Source: Streptomyces sp. WM6378
Lineage (GTDB): Bacteria > Actinomycetota > Actinomycetes > Streptomycetales > Streptomycetaceae
Length of the DNA stretch: 14,483 bases
Direction: 5' to 3'
NCBI RefSeq assembly: GCF_001279695.1
Contig: NZ_LGDD01000056.1
Coordinates: 1 to 14,483 of the forward strand
Shown: positions 1-6,855 of the stretch, in pieces
Layout of the letters: each line of letters opens with the position of its first letter
How positions within the stretch are numbered: position 1 is the stretch's first letter
Program-made: the position numbers and the translations under genes
The notes under the pieces: model-generated
Seen by the model: only the letters and a program-made list of their open reading frames with translations
Told to the model about the DNA's origin: nothing
Database searches by the model: none

Positions 1-17
1 ATCCAGTCTCCCGTCAC

Positions 18-116
18 GGGCGGGCGGGTGGGCGAACCCCCCGGGGTCTGGGGCGGAGCCCCAGGAGCTCGGGCCAGCCAACCCGGCGCAATGGGCGGGC
101 GGGTGGGCGAACCCCC
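18..116. repeat. 24-bp direct repeat flanking a hairpin
   Basis: An identical 24-bp G-rich then C-rich sequence occurs at 18-41 and again at 93-116, 75 bp apart. The second copy ends inside the stop codon of the P-type ATPase gene. Between the copies is the hairpin at 48-64. GC-rich intergenic elements of this sort are common in Streptomyces chromosomes, and the same CTGGGGC/GCCCCAG core recurs at the right end of the window (14291-14308). Confidence 0.75.
48..64 (-). terminator. Hairpin downstream of the P-type ATPase gene
   Basis: CTGGGGC (48-54) and GCCCCAG (58-64) form a perfect 7-bp stem with a GGA loop. It lies about 50 nt past the stop codon of the minus-strand ATPase gene. There is no U-tract, which is usual for Streptomyces terminators. 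It is symmetric, so it could serve either strand. Confidence 0.5.
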
Positions 117-2533
117 TAGTCCGGCCACCGTCGTACGACCCACCGCCACACCACCTCCAGCACCCCCGAAGCCACCACCGCAATGCCGACGGCAGTCCAC
201 GGCATCACCGCCCCCACCAGCTTCAGCGCGAAGAAGTGCTGCAGCCACGGCACCGCAAGGACCAGCAGGAACGCCACTCCCATGGACACGACCAGCGCGA
301 TCCGCCACCACGTGTACGGCCGGGCGATGATCGCCAGGACCCACATCGAGACCAGGAACAGGGTCAGCGTCGTGACGCTGGTCTCGGCGTCCAGCTCGCC
401 CGGCCCCGAGTAGTACGCCCGCGCGATCATGTACGTCACGAACGTGGCCACCGCCGCGATGACCCCGCTGGGGATGGCGTACCGCATCACCCTGCGCACG
501 AAGTGCGGCTTGGCGCGCTCCTTGTTGGGGGCCAGGGCCAGGAAGAACGCCGGGATGCCGATCGTGAACGTAGAGAGAAGGGTCAAGTGGCGTGGCAGGA
601 ACGGGTATTCCACCTGCGAGCACACCACGAACACCGCCAGCAGGACCGAGTACACCGTCTTCGTCAGGAACAGCGTCGCCACCCGCGTGATGTTGCCGAT
701 CACCCGCCGCCCCTCCGCGACCACCGACGGCAGTGTGGAGAAGCTGTTGTTCAGCAGCACGATCTGGGCCACCGCTCGCGTCGCCTCCGAGCCCGAGCCC
801 ATGCTCACGCCGATGTCGGCGTCCTTCAACGCCAGGACGTCGTTCACGCCGTCGCCCGTCATCGCCACCGTGTGGCCGCGCGACTGGAGGGCTGCCACCA
901 TGTCGCGCTTCTGCTGCGGGGTGACCCGGCCGAAGACCGCGTTGGAGTCGAGGACGTCGGCCATCTCGGCCTGGTCGGTGGGGAGTTGGCGGGCGTCGAC
1001 CGTGTTGGCCGCGCCGGGCAGGCCGAGCTTTCCGGCCACCGCGCCGACGGACACCGCGTTGTCGCCGGAGATGACCTTCGCCTTGACGTTCTGCTCCTCG
1101 AAGTAGCGCAGGGTGTCGGCCGCGTCGGGCCGCAGCCTCTGTTCGAGGACGACCAGCGCGCTGGCCTTGGCGTCGGAGGCGATGTCGGGGTCGTCGAGCT
1201 CGCGGGAGGCGCGGGCGAGCAGCAGGACGCGCAGGCCCTTCTCGTTGAGCGTGTCGATCTCCGACAGGGCCGGGTCGCCGGGCTTGAGCAGCACGTCGGG
1301 CGCGCCGAGCAGCCAGGTGCTGTTCTCGCCGTCACCCTCGCTGAACGCGGCGCCGCTGTACTTGCGGGCCGAGGAAAACGGCAGCGACTCGGTGCAGCGC
1401 CACACCTCGCTGTCCGGATAGGCGTCGATGATCGCCTGGAGGGAGGCGTTCGGGCGCGGGTCGGACTCGCCCAGCGCGCCGAGCACTTTGCGTACGTACG
1501 CCTCGTCCGAGCCGTTCAGCGGGCGCAGCTCCGTGACGTCCATGCCGCCCTCGGTGAGCGTGCCCGTCTTGTCGAGGCACACCACGTCGACGCGGGCCAG
1601 GCCCTCGATCGCGGGCAGTTCCTGCACCAGGCACTGCTGGCGGCCGAGCCGGATGACGCCGATCGCGAAGGCGACCGAGGTCAGCAGGACGAGACCTTCC
1701 GGGATCATCGGGACGATGCCGCCCACGGTGCGGGCGATGGAGTCCTTGAAGTTGTTGTCCTTGACCACGAGCTGGCTGATGACCAGGCCGAGGGCGGTGG
1801 GGATCATCATCCACGTGACGTACTTGAGGATGGTGGAGATGCCGCTGCGCAGCTCGGAGTGGACGAGGGTGAACCGGCTCGCCTCTTCGGCCAGTTGAGC
1901 CGCGTAGGCCTCGCGGCCGACCTTGGTGGCGGTGAACGCGCCGCCGCCCGCGACCACGAAGGCGCCCGACATCATCTTGTCGCCGGGCTTCTTGAGGACC
2001 GGGTCGGCCTCGCCGGTCAGGAGGGACTCGTCGACCTCCAGGCCGTCCGCCTCGACCGCCTCGCCGTCCACCACGATCTTGTCGCCGGGCCCGAGTTCGA
2101 TGACGTCGCCGAGCACGATCTCGGAGGTGGAGATCTCGGCGGCCCGTCCGTCGCGCCGCACCGTCGGCTTGGCCTCGCCGATGACCGCGAGTCCGTCCAG
2201 GGTCTTCTTGGCGCGCATCTCCTGGATGATGCCGATGCCGGTGTTGGCGATGATCACGAAGCCGAAGAGGCTGTCCTGGATCGGCGCCACGACCAGCATG
2301 ATCGCCCACAGCACGCCGATGATCGCGTTGAACCGGGTGAAGACGTTGCCGCGGACGATCTCCGCGGTGGACCGACTGCTGCGGACCGGAACGTCGTTGA
2401 CCTCGCCGCGCGCCACCCGCTCGGCGACCTCGGCCGTCGTCAGCCCGCCGGCCCGCCCCGCCGGCGCGGGACACTTCATGGGATGGACGGGGTCGAGTTC
2501 CGCCCCGGCGTCGATCTTGGCGCGCTGCGTCAT
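116..2533 (-). CDS. ctpE: CtpE-like cation (probably Ca2+) P-type ATPase
   Basis: An 805-residue inner-membrane P-type ATPase that couples ATP hydrolysis to cation transport. Visible landmarks in order are the actuator-domain LTGEAD at 172-177, membrane motif MIPEGL at 276-281, phosphorylation motif DKTGTLTEG at 321-329 (phospho-Asp 321), the nucleotide-binding region with RKYSGA at 390-395 and GAPD at 410-413, the hinge TGDGVND at 559-565, and a block of C-terminal membrane helices. The stretch around QQCLVQELPAIEGLARVDVV and the overall length closely resemble mycobacterial CtpE, described as a calcium pump; the absence of an N-terminal CXXC metal-binding domain argues against a copper or zinc P1B pump. 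Calcium specificity is inferred by family resemblance. The ATG start has no clear Shine-Dalgarno; TACCGT lies 7 nt upstream, so leaderless translation is possible. The gene follows the DUF2530 gene on the same strand after a 106-nt gap. Confidence 0.88.
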   Translation of the reverse strand: MTQRAKIDAGAELDPVHPMKCPAPAGRAGGLTTAEVAERVARGEVNDVPVRSSRSTAEIVRGNVFTRFNAIIGVLWAIMLVVAPIQDSLFGFVIIANTGIGIIQEMRAKKTLDGLAVIGEAKPTVRRDGRAAEISTSEIVLGDVIELGPGDKIVVDGEAVEADGLEVDESLLTGEADPVLKKPGDKMMSGAFVVAGGGAFTATKVGREAYAAQLAEEASRFTLVHSELRSGISTILKYVTWMMIPTALGLVISQLVVKDNNFKDSIARTVGGIVPMIPEGLVLLTSVAFAIGVIRLGRQQCLVQELPAIEGLARVDVVCLDKTGTLTEGGMDVTELRPLNGSDEAYVRKVLGALGESDPRPNASLQAIIDAYPDSEVWRCTESLPFSSARKYSGAAFSEGDGENSTWLLGAPDVLLKPGDPALSEIDTLNEKGLRVLLLARASRELDDPDIASDAKASALVVLEQRLRPDAADTLRYFEEQNVKAKVISGDNAVSVGAVAGKLGLPGAANTVDARQLPTDQAEMADVLDSNAVFGRVTPQQKRDMVAALQSRGHTVAMTGDGVNDVLALKDADIGVSMGSGSEATRAVAQIVLLNNSFSTLPSVVAEGRRVIGNITRVATLFLTKTVYSVLLAVFVVCSQVEYPFLPRHLTLLSTFTIGIPAFFLALAPNKERAKPHFVRRVMRYAIPSGVIAAVATFVTYMIARAYYSGPGELDAETSVTTLTLFLVSMWVLAIIARPYTWWRIALVVSMGVAFLLVLAVPWLQHFFALKLVGAVMPWTAVGIAVVASGVLEVVWRWVVRRWPD

Positions 2534-2639
2534 GATTTCGACGGTACGGCGGGAACGGGCGCTTCACCTGCCGGGACGGCCGAACATCCGACCCTGGGAG
2601 GAGACGGATGGTCCTCTGGCCGTACACAGGTCCCGCGGG

Positions 2640-2930
2640 TTACTGACTTTCGGCTCTTGCGTCCGGTCCGGAGCCGGCCGCCTGTTGTGCGGCGTGCCGC
2701 TTGATCGCCGCGTCGCGGCCGCGGACGTACCAGATGCCGATGAGGCCGAGGCCGCCGCCGGCCAGGCAGGTCCACACCCACCACAGGTGGCCGTGGTCGT
2801 CGAACCAGCCGTAGAAGGGGAGCTGGACGAGGAAGAGGACGAACCAGAGGATCGTGCCGCCGGTGATGGTGGCGACCACGGGGCCCTCAAGGGGCTCCGG
2901 CGCCTCGTGTTTCGGTGTCCACTTCGCCAT
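2640..2930 (-). CDS. DUF2530 small membrane protein
   Basis: A 96-residue protein with two hydrophobic helices (about 21-43 and 49-67), a short DDHGHLWW loop between them, and a charged C-terminal tail rich in Arg, Lys, Gln and Ala. This matches the actinobacterial DUF2530 family, whose function is unknown. It is divergent from the NCS2 permease and upstream of the ATPase on the same strand, so it could be co-transcribed with the ATPase, although the 106-nt gap makes that uncertain. No Shine-Dalgarno precedes the ATG. On the minus strand TACACT (2942-2937) lies exactly 6 nt before the ATG, the geometry expected for a leaderless transcript. Confidence 0.85.
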   Translation of the reverse strand: MAKWTPKHEAPEPLEGPVVATITGGTILWFVLFLVQLPFYGWFDDHGHLWWVWTCLAGGGLGLIGIWYVRGRDAAIKRHAAQQAAGSGPDARAESQ

Positions 2931-3134
2931 GCGATCAGTGTAGGGCGCGGCTATTCCCGGGAATCCGGCCTGCGGCCGGTCCAGTCGGCCCTTGGGTCTA
3001 CGCGCGGAGATGGTGATCTTCGACTTATGTATTCATACTGAAACGGCTTACGGCTGACTCATTCTGTTCGTTAAAACGTCCAAAGAAGTTCGGGTACGTG
3101 CCGTTTCCCCGCCCCTTCACGACTGAGGTTCCGC
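2931..3134. promoter_or_regulatory. Divergent promoter region, DUF2530 / NCS2 permease
   Basis: A 204-nt gene-free region between two divergent genes. The part from about 3015 to 3095 is clearly richer in A+T than the surroundings, as expected for a Streptomyces promoter. It contains TATG-TATT-CATA (a small inverted repeat near 3026-3037) and, for the plus strand, a weak hexamer pair TTACGG (3048-3053) and TTAAAA (3071-3076) spaced by 17 nt. GAGG at 3125-3128 lies 6 nt before the permease ATG and is its likely ribosome binding site. I looked for a purine riboswitch and a GlnR-type site and did not see a convincing one. Confidence 0.5.
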
Positions 3135-4589
3135 ATGCCCTCCTCGGCCCCCGACAAGGTCGACGCCGCAGCTCAGCCGCCGGCACCCGCCAAGCCGACC
3201 AACGGCCTGGACCGCTACTTCAAGATCTCCGAGCGGGGCTCCAGCATCGCCCGTGAGATCCGTGGCGGATTCGCGACCTTCTTCGCGATGGCGTACATCA
3301 TCGTGCTGAACCCGATCATTCTCGGCAGCGCGAAGGACATGTACGGTCACCAGCTCAACAGCGGGCAGCTGGTCACCGCGACCGTGCTCACGGCGGCCTT
3401 CACCACGCTGCTGATGGGCGTCATCGGCAACGTGCCGATCGCGCTCGCGGCGGGGCTCGGCGTCAACACCGTGGTCGCGCTCCAGCTGGCGCCCCGGATG
3501 AGCTGGCCCGACGCCATGGGCATGGTCGTCCTGGCCGGCTTCGTGGTGATGATCCTGGTCGCCACCGGCCTGCGCGAGCGGGTCATGAACGCGGTACCGC
3601 TCGGCCTGCGCAAGGGCATCGCGATCGGCATCGGCCTGTTCATCATGCTGATCGGCCTGGTCGACTCGGGCTTCGTCTCGCGCATCCCGGACGCCGCGCA
3701 CACCACCGTGCCGCTCGAACTCGGCGGCAACGGGCACCTGCTCGGCTGGCCGGTCCTGGTCTTCGTCCTCGGCGTGCTGCTCACGCTCGCGCTGATGGTC
3801 CGCAAGGTGCCGGGCGCGATCCTGATCTCCATCGTGACGATGACGGTCGTCGCGATGATCATCAACGCGGTGGCCACGGTGCCGTCCTGGGGCCTGACCA
3901 CCCCGAAGTGGCCGGGCAACCCGGTCGCCGGCCCGGACTTCGGGCTCGTCGGCCAGGTAAGCCTCTTCGGCGGGTTCTCCAAGGTCGGCCTGCTGACCGG
4001 CATCCTCTTCGTCTTCACCGTGCTGCTCTCGACCTTCTTCGACGCCATGGGCACGATCATGGGCATCAGCGACGAGGCGGGCCTGACCGACTCCCAGGGC
4101 AACATGCCCGGCATGAACCGGGTCCTGTTCGTCGACGGCATCGCGGTCGCGGCGGGCGGCGCCTCGTCCTCGTCCGCCACCACCTGCTTCGTGGAGTCCA
4201 CGGCGGGCGTCGGCGAGGGGGCGAGGACCGGCTTGGCCAACGTCGTGACGGGCGGCCTCTTCACCGTCGCCCTGTTCCTGACCCCGCTCGCCACGATGGT
4301 GCCCTCCCAGGCCGCCACCCCGGCGCTGCTCGCGGTCGGCTTCCTGATCCTGTCCGGCTCGATCGGGCAGATCGACTGGGCGGACTGGACGATCGCCATC
4401 CCGGCCTTCGTGACGATGCTGATGATGCCGTTCACGTACTCGATCACCAACGGCATCGGCATGGGCTTCATCACCTTCACGGTGCTGCGCCTGGTGGCCG
4501 GTCGGGCCCGCGAGATCCCGATCGCGATGTACATCGTCTCGGCCGTCTTCGGCTTCTACTACCTGATGCCGGCGCTCGGACTCACGTAG
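3135..4589 (+). CDS. NCS2 family (AzgA-type) purine permease
   Basis: A 484-residue polytopic membrane protein of the AzgA branch of the NCS2 nucleobase transporters, likely importing adenine, guanine or hypoxanthine with protons. Family landmarks are the N-terminal block RGGFATFFAMAYIIVLNP at about 43-60, PIALAAGLGVNTVVA near 101-115, FFDAMGTIMG in the second half (the usual D-x-x-GT block), and SSSATTCFVESTAGVGEGARTGL, matching the S-S-x-T-S/T-x-x-E-S-A/T-AGV-x-x-GGRTGL signature. The length is slightly above the usual 430-450 because of a Pro/Ala-rich N-terminal extension. The ATG start is supported by GAGG 6 nt upstream. The exact substrate cannot be told from sequence. It is transcribed alone and converges on the ribbon-helix-helix gene. 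Confidence 0.9.
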   Translation: MPSSAPDKVDAAAQPPAPAKPTNGLDRYFKISERGSSIAREIRGGFATFFAMAYIIVLNPIILGSAKDMYGHQLNSGQLVTATVLTAAFTTLLMGVIGNVPIALAAGLGVNTVVALQLAPRMSWPDAMGMVVLAGFVVMILVATGLRERVMNAVPLGLRKGIAIGIGLFIMLIGLVDSGFVSRIPDAAHTTVPLELGGNGHLLGWPVLVFVLGVLLTLALMVRKVPGAILISIVTMTVVAMIINAVATVPSWGLTTPKWPGNPVAGPDFGLVGQVSLFGGFSKVGLLTGILFVFTVLLSTFFDAMGTIMGISDEAGLTDSQGNMPGMNRVLFVDGIAVAAGGASSSSATTCFVESTAGVGEGARTGLANVVTGGLFTVALFLTPLATMVPSQAATPALLAVGFLILSGSIGQIDWADWTIAIPAFVTMLMMPFTYSITNGIGMGFITFTVLRLVAGRAREIPIAMYIVSAVFGFYYLMPALGLT

Positions 4590-4595
4590 CGAACA

Positions 4596-4609
4596 GCCCC
4601 CGGCGGGGC
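4596..4609. terminator. Short hairpin between convergent genes
   Basis: GCCCC (4596-4600) and GGGGC (4605-4609) form a 5-bp stem with a CGGC loop in the 23-nt gap between the permease stop and the stop of the convergent ribbon-helix-helix gene. It may act as a bidirectional terminator. The stem is short and there is no U-tract. Confidence 0.4.
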
Positions 4610-4612
4610 GCT

Positions 4613-4795
4613 TCACGCCGCGCCGTAGAACCTCTCCGTCTCATCCACCGCCGCGTTGAAGCGTTCGTCGAAGTCGTCGCGAATGAGCGTCCGGACCACA
4701 TAGTCCTGGACGCTCATTCCGCGTTTCGCGGCATGGTGCCTGAGCCGTTCGAGCAGCTCACCGTCTATCCGCAGGCTGAGCACGCTGGTCCCCAT
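4613..4795 (-). CDS. Small ribbon-helix-helix protein
   Basis: With the ATG at 4795 the product has 60 residues: a beta-strand TSVLSLRI near the N-terminus, then two helices (about 11-24 and 28-41), followed by a charged tail ending near FYG. This is the layout of an Arc/MetJ/CopG-type ribbon-helix-helix DNA-binding fold, the class also used by antitoxins. The GTG at 4900 would give a 95-residue form, but its first 35 residues look non-coding and add nothing to the fold, so the ATG is preferred, although neither start has a good Shine-Dalgarno. No toxin-like gene is adjacent: the neighbours are a permease and a marR. A role as a solitary regulator is inferred. Its upstream region abuts the marR promoter. 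Confidence 0.72.
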   Translation of the reverse strand: MGTSVLSLRIDGELLERLRHHAAKRGMSVQDYVVRTLIRDDFDERFNAAVDETERFYGAA

Positions 4796-4900
4796 GGAGC
4801 GAGGGTCGCCGCCCGCCGGGGCATCGCGCGTCACTTTTCGCAGGCATCTCACTCGTTCGGGTGAAGTGTGGCGCGATGTCGCCGGTGTGGCGCTGGACAC

Positions 4901-4952
4901 CTGGGCTTAACCCAGTGGTATTTAGCCAGAGTAATGAGTTATGCTAACGAAC
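4901..4952 (+). promoter_or_regulatory. marR-MFS promoter with two operator-like palindromes
   Basis: Two inverted repeats lie just ahead of the marR gene. The first is CTGGGCTTAACCCAG (4901-4915) with perfect 5-bp outer arms. The second has arms TTAGC (4922-4926) and GCTAA (4943-4947) and 8 of 13 matching positions per half across 26 bp. The second arm overlaps TATGCT (4940-4945), a good -10 hexamer, which would place the transcription start on or next to the ATG at 4953, giving a leaderless message. Overlap of a palindrome with a -10 box in front of a marR gene suggests autorepression. Confidence 0.55.
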
Positions 4953-5396
4953 ATGTCTGACCTGTCCCACGGCAGTGGCGAGGACGCCGCCGCCGTGAAC
5001 TCCCTGCGCTCGGCCGTCATGCGTCTTGGCCGGCGCCTCAAGCACCAGCGCGTCGACGAATCGCTCAGCCCGACCGAGATGTCGGTGCTCGGCACCCTGG
5101 CCCGTTGCGGCTCGGCCACCCCCGGTGAGCTGGCCCGCAAAGAGCACGTACAGCCGCCGTCGATGACCCGGATCGTCGCCCTGCTTGAGGCGAAGGGACT
5201 GGTCCGGCTGGAGCCGCATCCCGATGACCGCCGCCAGAAGGTGGTCAGCCAGACCGAAGAGGCCGAGGCGATGCTCGAAGAGAGCCGCCGAAAGCGCAAC
5301 GCCTGGCTGGCTTCCCTCGCGGAAGGCCTGGACGAGGACGAATGGGCGAAGCTGCGCGCGGCCGCCCCGGTCCTGGAGAAGCTCGCACACCTGTAA
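4953..5396 (+). CDS. MarR family transcriptional regulator of the adjacent MFS exporter
   Basis: A 147-residue MarR-type winged-helix regulator. The winged helix-turn-helix spans about residues 40-105, with SPTEMSVLGTL leading into the recognition region PPSMTRIVALLEAKGLV and the wing DDRRQ at 91-95, the family's hallmark. Flanking helices form the dimer interface. The in-frame ATG at 4941 would add four residues, but 4953 fits the -10 box TATGCT (4940-4945) as a leaderless start, and 4941 lies inside the palindrome. The stop is 27 nt before the MFS gene, which has its own strong ribosome binding site, so the two form an operon. MarR proteins in this arrangement usually repress themselves and the pump and release DNA on binding a pump substrate. 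From memory the pair resembles S. coelicolor SCO4122-SCO4121, reported as a regulator and multidrug exporter. Confidence 0.88.
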   Translation: MSDLSHGSGEDAAAVNSLRSAVMRLGRRLKHQRVDESLSPTEMSVLGTLARCGSATPGELARKEHVQPPSMTRIVALLEAKGLVRLEPHPDDRRQKVVSQTEEAEAMLEESRRKRNAWLASLAEGLDEDEWAKLRAAAPVLEKLAHL

Positions 5397-5423
5397 ACGC
5401 GCATCACTAGGAGGCGAGCCCTT

Positions 5424-6761
5424 TTGAGTACGGGATCCGGAGCAGACTCCGCCCCCGCACCTACCCCCACCTACAACAAGCGCGGCGGGGGGACGTTCTC
5501 CTCGCTTGCGGTACGCAATTACCGGCTGTTCTTCTCCGGCGCCATCGTGTCCAACATAGGCACCTGGATGGCCCGGATCACCCAGGACTGGCTGGTCCTG
5601 ACGATCACCGGCTCCTCCGTGGCGGTGGGCATCACCACCGCCATGCAGTTCCTGCCGATGCTCCTGTTCGGCCTGTACGGCGGCGTCATAGCCGACCGGT
5701 TCGCCAAGCGGAACATCCTGTTCGTGACGCAGGCGGCGATGGGCCTCGGCGGCCTCTTCCTCGCCGTGATGACCCTGTCCGGGCACGTCCAGGTGTGGCA
5801 CGTCTACCTGACGGCCTTCTTCACGGGCCTGGTCACCGTCGTCGACAACCCGACCCGGCAGTCGTTCGTCTCCGAGATGGTCGGGCCCGACCGGGTGCGC
5901 AACGCGGTCAGCCTCAACTCGGCGAACTTCCAGTCCGCCCGGCTCGTCGGCCCCGCCGTCGCGGGCGCCGTCATGGCGGCCGTCGGACCCGGCTGGGCGT
6001 TCCTCGCCAACGGCCTGTCCTTCACCGCCCCGCTGATCATGCTGACGCTGATGCGCACCAAGGAACTCCAGCCGACCAGGCTCGCCCCGCGCGGCAAGGG
6101 CCAGCTGAAGGAAGGGCTCGCGTACGTCTCCGAGCGGCCCGAGCTGATCTGGCCGATCGTCCTGGTCGGGTTCGTCGGCACCTTCGGGTTCAACTTCCCC
6201 ATCTGGCTGAGCGCGTTCGCCTCCGACGTCTTCCACGGCGGCTCCGGAATGTACGGCGTGTTCAACAGCCTGATGGCGATCGGCTCGCTGATCGGCGCGC
6301 TGCTCGCGGCCCGGCGGTCCTCCACGCGGCTTCGGATGCTGGCGCTCGCGGCGTTCCTGTTCGCGGTGCTCGAACTCGTCGCGTCCGGGGCGCCCGGCCT
6401 CGGCGTGTTCATGGCGCTGCTCATCCCGGTCGGCATCCTCGGCCTCACGGTGAACGTGACCGCCAACGCCTCGGTGCAGATGGCCACCGACCCCGAGATG
6501 CGGGGCCGGGTGATGAGCCTGTTCATGATGGTCTTCACCGGCGGCACCCCGCTGGGCGGCCCGCTCTTCGGCTGGCTGACCGACGTCTACGGCGTCCGCG
6601 TCAGCCTCGCGCTCGGCGGTCTCATCTGCGGTGCGGCGGCGATCGGCGTGGGCCTGATGCTGGCCCGCGCGGCCAACCTGCGCCTGAAGGTCGACGTACG
6701 GCCCGGACACCGGCACCTCGAATTCGTCCCGAGGAATCCCGCCCTGGTGACGGCCGCCTGA
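5424..6761 (+). CDS. MFS transporter (multidrug exporter type)
   Basis: A 445-residue, roughly 12-helix membrane transporter of the MFS_3/EntS-like exporter group. The cytoplasmic loop motif GVIADRFAKR is at 87-96 (G-x-x-x-D-R-x-x-K-R, motif A), and VDNPTRQSF at 140-148, typical of this group, sits at the helix 4-5 region. A matching symmetric loop (ATDPEMRGRVMSL) occurs in the second half. The TTG start at 5424 is chosen because AGGAGG (5409-5414) is correctly spaced 9 nt upstream. The N-terminal 25 residues are Pro/Ser/Thr-rich and cytoplasmic. It follows a marR gene by 27 nt, so a drug or oxidative-stress-linked efflux role under MarR control is likely. The substrate is not deducible. Confidence 0.9.
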   Translation: MSTGSGADSAPAPTPTYNKRGGGTFSSLAVRNYRLFFSGAIVSNIGTWMARITQDWLVLTITGSSVAVGITTAMQFLPMLLFGLYGGVIADRFAKRNILFVTQAAMGLGGLFLAVMTLSGHVQVWHVYLTAFFTGLVTVVDNPTRQSFVSEMVGPDRVRNAVSLNSANFQSARLVGPAVAGAVMAAVGPGWAFLANGLSFTAPLIMLTLMRTKELQPTRLAPRGKGQLKEGLAYVSERPELIWPIVLVGFVGTFGFNFPIWLSAFASDVFHGGSGMYGVFNSLMAIGSLIGALLAARRSSTRLRMLALAAFLFAVLELVASGAPGLGVFMALLIPVGILGLTVNVTANASVQMATDPEMRGRVMSLFMMVFTGGTPLGGPLFGWLTDVYGVRVSLALGGLICGAAAIGVGLMLARAANLRLKVDVRPGHRHLEFVPRNPALVTAA

Positions 6762-6777
6762 CGGCACGCCGAACGTG

Positions 6778-6813
6778 AACGGCCCGGCCCCCGCATGCGG
6801 GGGCCGGGCCGTT
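6778..6813. terminator. 36-bp perfect palindrome, bidirectional terminator
   Basis: The 36 bases are perfectly self-complementary with no unpaired centre apart from the minimum loop the RNA needs: an 18-bp arm beginning AACGGCCCGG and its exact reverse complement ending GGGCCGTT, followed by TTCG on the plus strand. It lies 16 nt after the MFS stop and 33 nt from the stop of the convergent FG-GAP protein gene, so it can terminate both. It is the strongest terminator candidate in the window. Confidence 0.85.
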
Positions 6814-6825
6814 TCGCCTGCGTGG

Positions 6826-6855
6826 GCGAACTCAGAAGATGCGAACTCAGAAGAT
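6826..6855. repeat. Perfect 15-bp tandem duplication across a stop codon
   Basis: GCGAACTCAGAAGAT occurs twice head to tail (6826-6840 and 6841-6855). On the minus strand each unit reads ATC TTC TGA GTT CGC, so the duplication copied the last two codons and the stop of the FG-GAP protein gene. The protein ends at the first stop, and a spare in-frame copy of Ile-Phe-stop follows. Confidence 0.9.

Noticed and set aside
2608..2646. Plus-strand 12-codon ORF (MVLWPYTGPAGY) with GGAGGAG upstream
   Set aside because: The ribosome site is good, but the ORF is very short, lies between two minus-strand genes with no visible promoter, and overlaps the DUF2530 stop. Likely chance.
236..2704. Long plus-strand ORF of 822 codons opposite the P-type ATPase
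   Set aside because: It is a GC-bias shadow: composition dominated by Arg, His, Asp and Gly with no domain, while the opposite strand carries a full set of P-type ATPase motifs.
3000..3134. Purine riboswitch or GlnR box ahead of the purine permease
   Set aside because: No three-way-junction pattern with the conserved purine-riboswitch loops and no correctly spaced GlnR half-sites could be found by eye.
4944..6767. Minus-strand ORF of 607 codons opposite marR and the MFS gene
   Set aside because: Antisense shadow of two well-supported genes, with a His/Arg/Glu-rich sequence typical of high-GC antisense frames.
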